Positions 62,677 through 64,000 of a DNA stretch of 64,000 bases are shown piece after piece. Numbering within the stretch: the stretch's first letter is position 1; each line of letters begins with the position of its first letter. This stretch comes from Hemileia vastatrix (lineage: Eukaryota; Basidiomycota; Pucciniomycetes; Pucciniales; Zaghouaniaceae). The stretch is taken from the NCBI GenBank assembly GCA_030280995.1, contig JASXTE010000001.1, positions 17,486,606-17,550,605 on the forward strand, in the 5' to 3' direction. Both the position numbers and the translations under genes were made by a program. Under the pieces are notes generated by a model. That model was not told where the DNA came from. It searched no databases and saw nothing but the letters and a program-made list of their open reading frames with translations.

Positions 62677-64000
62677 AACCACACAATATGGGGGTTATTG
62701 TTGAATTAGAGGATTTTTTGAAGGGGTAAAGAGATAAATGAGCCCTACTATCAATCTAGCCTTGTGGCTTCATAAGATTTTGAAAAATTGTAAATTTTTT
62801 CATTTTTTGAATCTAATGAAACTCTCAGATACTTTGAATTATAAGAGATTTCACAAAAATTTACAGGGTACTTACCCTATGAATATATAGATAAAAAATC
62901 CAATATTATAAGAAATTCTTCATTAAGAAATATTTATTTAATTTCTATATTTCATTAAATTTTTATCAGTAAAAAATTGAGAAATAAACACCTTTTCTCC
63001 TTATATTAATCAATATTATTATTTATTTATCCATTTTCAAAATATTTGTGGAATTTGAAACACTCTTTAAAGTAATTTAACATTTAATTTAGTCAATAGA
63101 TTAATTTTTAAGATTGATTGACATCCCATATTTATATAAGTTAAAACAGGAAATGGGCTCAATTCTGTTAAAAATATAACTTATCATGATCTTCATTATA
63201 TCAAAGAATAAAAAATACAATTTTTATGAGAATAAAATCTATGGTTAATAAATATTGAAAATATTTTTGAGTTTTATTTGGGATGTTTCATACCATTATG
63301 ATTTTGAAGTCTCAAAATATATTATATAATTTTTGTGCTTACATTGTTTCAAAATTTTCCTTAAAAGTACTTTCCTCCCTCAAATTTCAAATCACATTCT
63401 TCTCCCATCTAAAATTTTCTCCCTCTTAAATTTTATTTAAGTCTACCAAGAACTGTCCCATCCCAAACCCATATTCCCCCTTCTACACCCCTAATCATCC
63501 TATTACACCCCTCCTCACTTATTTTGCACCCCTTAACACCCTATTTATTCACCTCTTCACCACTTTCCACCCCAACTTTCTTGATGTCACTCCTTTTTCT
63601 CCCCTTCTAACCCCTTTTACTCTATAGGCAGAAAAGAGGGTGATTTGGAAAGCCATAGGGGTTGGATGAAAATTGAAAGGGTGGATTGGGGTGGGGTGAA
63701 GGGTGAGAAAATGGGGGTTGAAAGCAAAAGCATTTTAATTAGTTATTAAAGGAGTGGGGTGGAGTTGAGGCAAAAATAGATAGGGTAAGGTTGAAAGGGG
63801 TGGAGTAGGGTAGGGAGAGGTAAGAAAGGAGTGGTGAGGGATGAGGATGGTAGCGAAAGGGGTGGAATTGTGTTTAAAGTGAAAATAGAGTGGAGGGGGA
63901 TAGTGAGGAGGGCTTAAACTTAGATTTTGAAGCTTAGAGGGTATAGTGAATGTATCAGGAGGGCAATAAAAGGCTGGGGGTGGTAATAGAATTAACAGAA
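62677..64000. mobile_element. Left part of a second CACTA-like family element, runs off the window
   Basis: Starts AACCACACAATATGGGGG, a changed form of CACCATGCAATATGGGGG. It is AT-rich to 63360, then pyrimidine-rich (63370-63620), then purine-rich (63630-63920). The last 160 bp (63841-64000) match 60260-60418 of the complete element closely and in the same order. It lacks the GACTTGCTAGCAAGTC palindrome. It inserted into the 3' LTR of Copia-2. No gene seen. Confidence 0.55.

Noticed and set aside
63470..63920. Pyrimidine/purine tract as a host satellite or centromeric repeat
   Set aside because: The same tract occurs at matching places in two other CACTA-like copies, so it is an internal part of that element.

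Overview
The window looks like AT-rich, transposon-packed DNA of a filamentous basidiomycete, most likely a rust fungus (Pucciniales). The reasons are short 45-100 bp GT-AG introns, a chromodomain Ty3/gypsy polyprotein, a Tad/I-like LINE with an RNase H domain, Copia relics, PIF/Harbinger elements with a fungal Myb/SANT-like second protein, a TET/JBP-like dioxygenase relic, and small secreted proteins between transposons. The species call is inference; no marker gene is present.

Only four host-type genes are supported: a tRNA-Glu(CTC) at 8745-8815; a two-exon major facilitator transporter (nodulin-like family) at 9447-11192; a nine-exon secreted protein of unknown family at 30816-32400, built from a duplicated four-exon block; and a 113-residue, six-cysteine secreted protein at 53603-53944 on the minus strand. 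Almost everything else is mobile DNA.

Layout. 1-2236: non-coding, with a degenerate 239 bp direct repeat. 2251-8607: LINE with a 14 bp target-site duplication, ending 123 bp before the tRNA gene. 8745-12280: tRNA, transporter, non-coding DNA. 12281-12477: a 197 bp MITE. 12483-28870: a Harbinger element with three decayed genes (Myb/SANT-like, TET/JBP-like dioxygenase, DDE transposase), split by a young intact gypsy element (16168-25340, TSD AGGGT) inserted inside the dioxygenase gene. 28871-29045: LINE relic. 30816-32400: multi-exon secreted protein. 32978-33619: two MITEs. 33799-37377: fragment of a large non-coding terminal-inverted-repeat element. 37378-44195: decayed second gypsy element. 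44196-46570: Copia fragment on the minus strand. 47120-47648: inverted gypsy LTR fragment holding a MITE. 48238-53321: second Harbinger copy, inverted and internally deleted. 53603-53944: small secreted protein. 54785-55483: two foldback elements. 55485-62676: decayed Copia element interrupted by a 2.4 kb CACTA-like element (58953-61391). 62677-64000: a related element running off the window.

The two most interesting results are (i) the secreted protein whose exons 2-5 and 6-9 are a duplicated block (exon lengths 63/54, 19/19, 40/40, 39/36 codons, all introns phase 0), and (ii) a Harbinger-type transposon that carries a TET/JBP-like 2-oxoglutarate/Fe(II) dioxygenase gene at the same relative place in both copies. 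A third is an out-of-frame ORF overlapping the gag N-terminus in both gypsy elements, with shared protein features.
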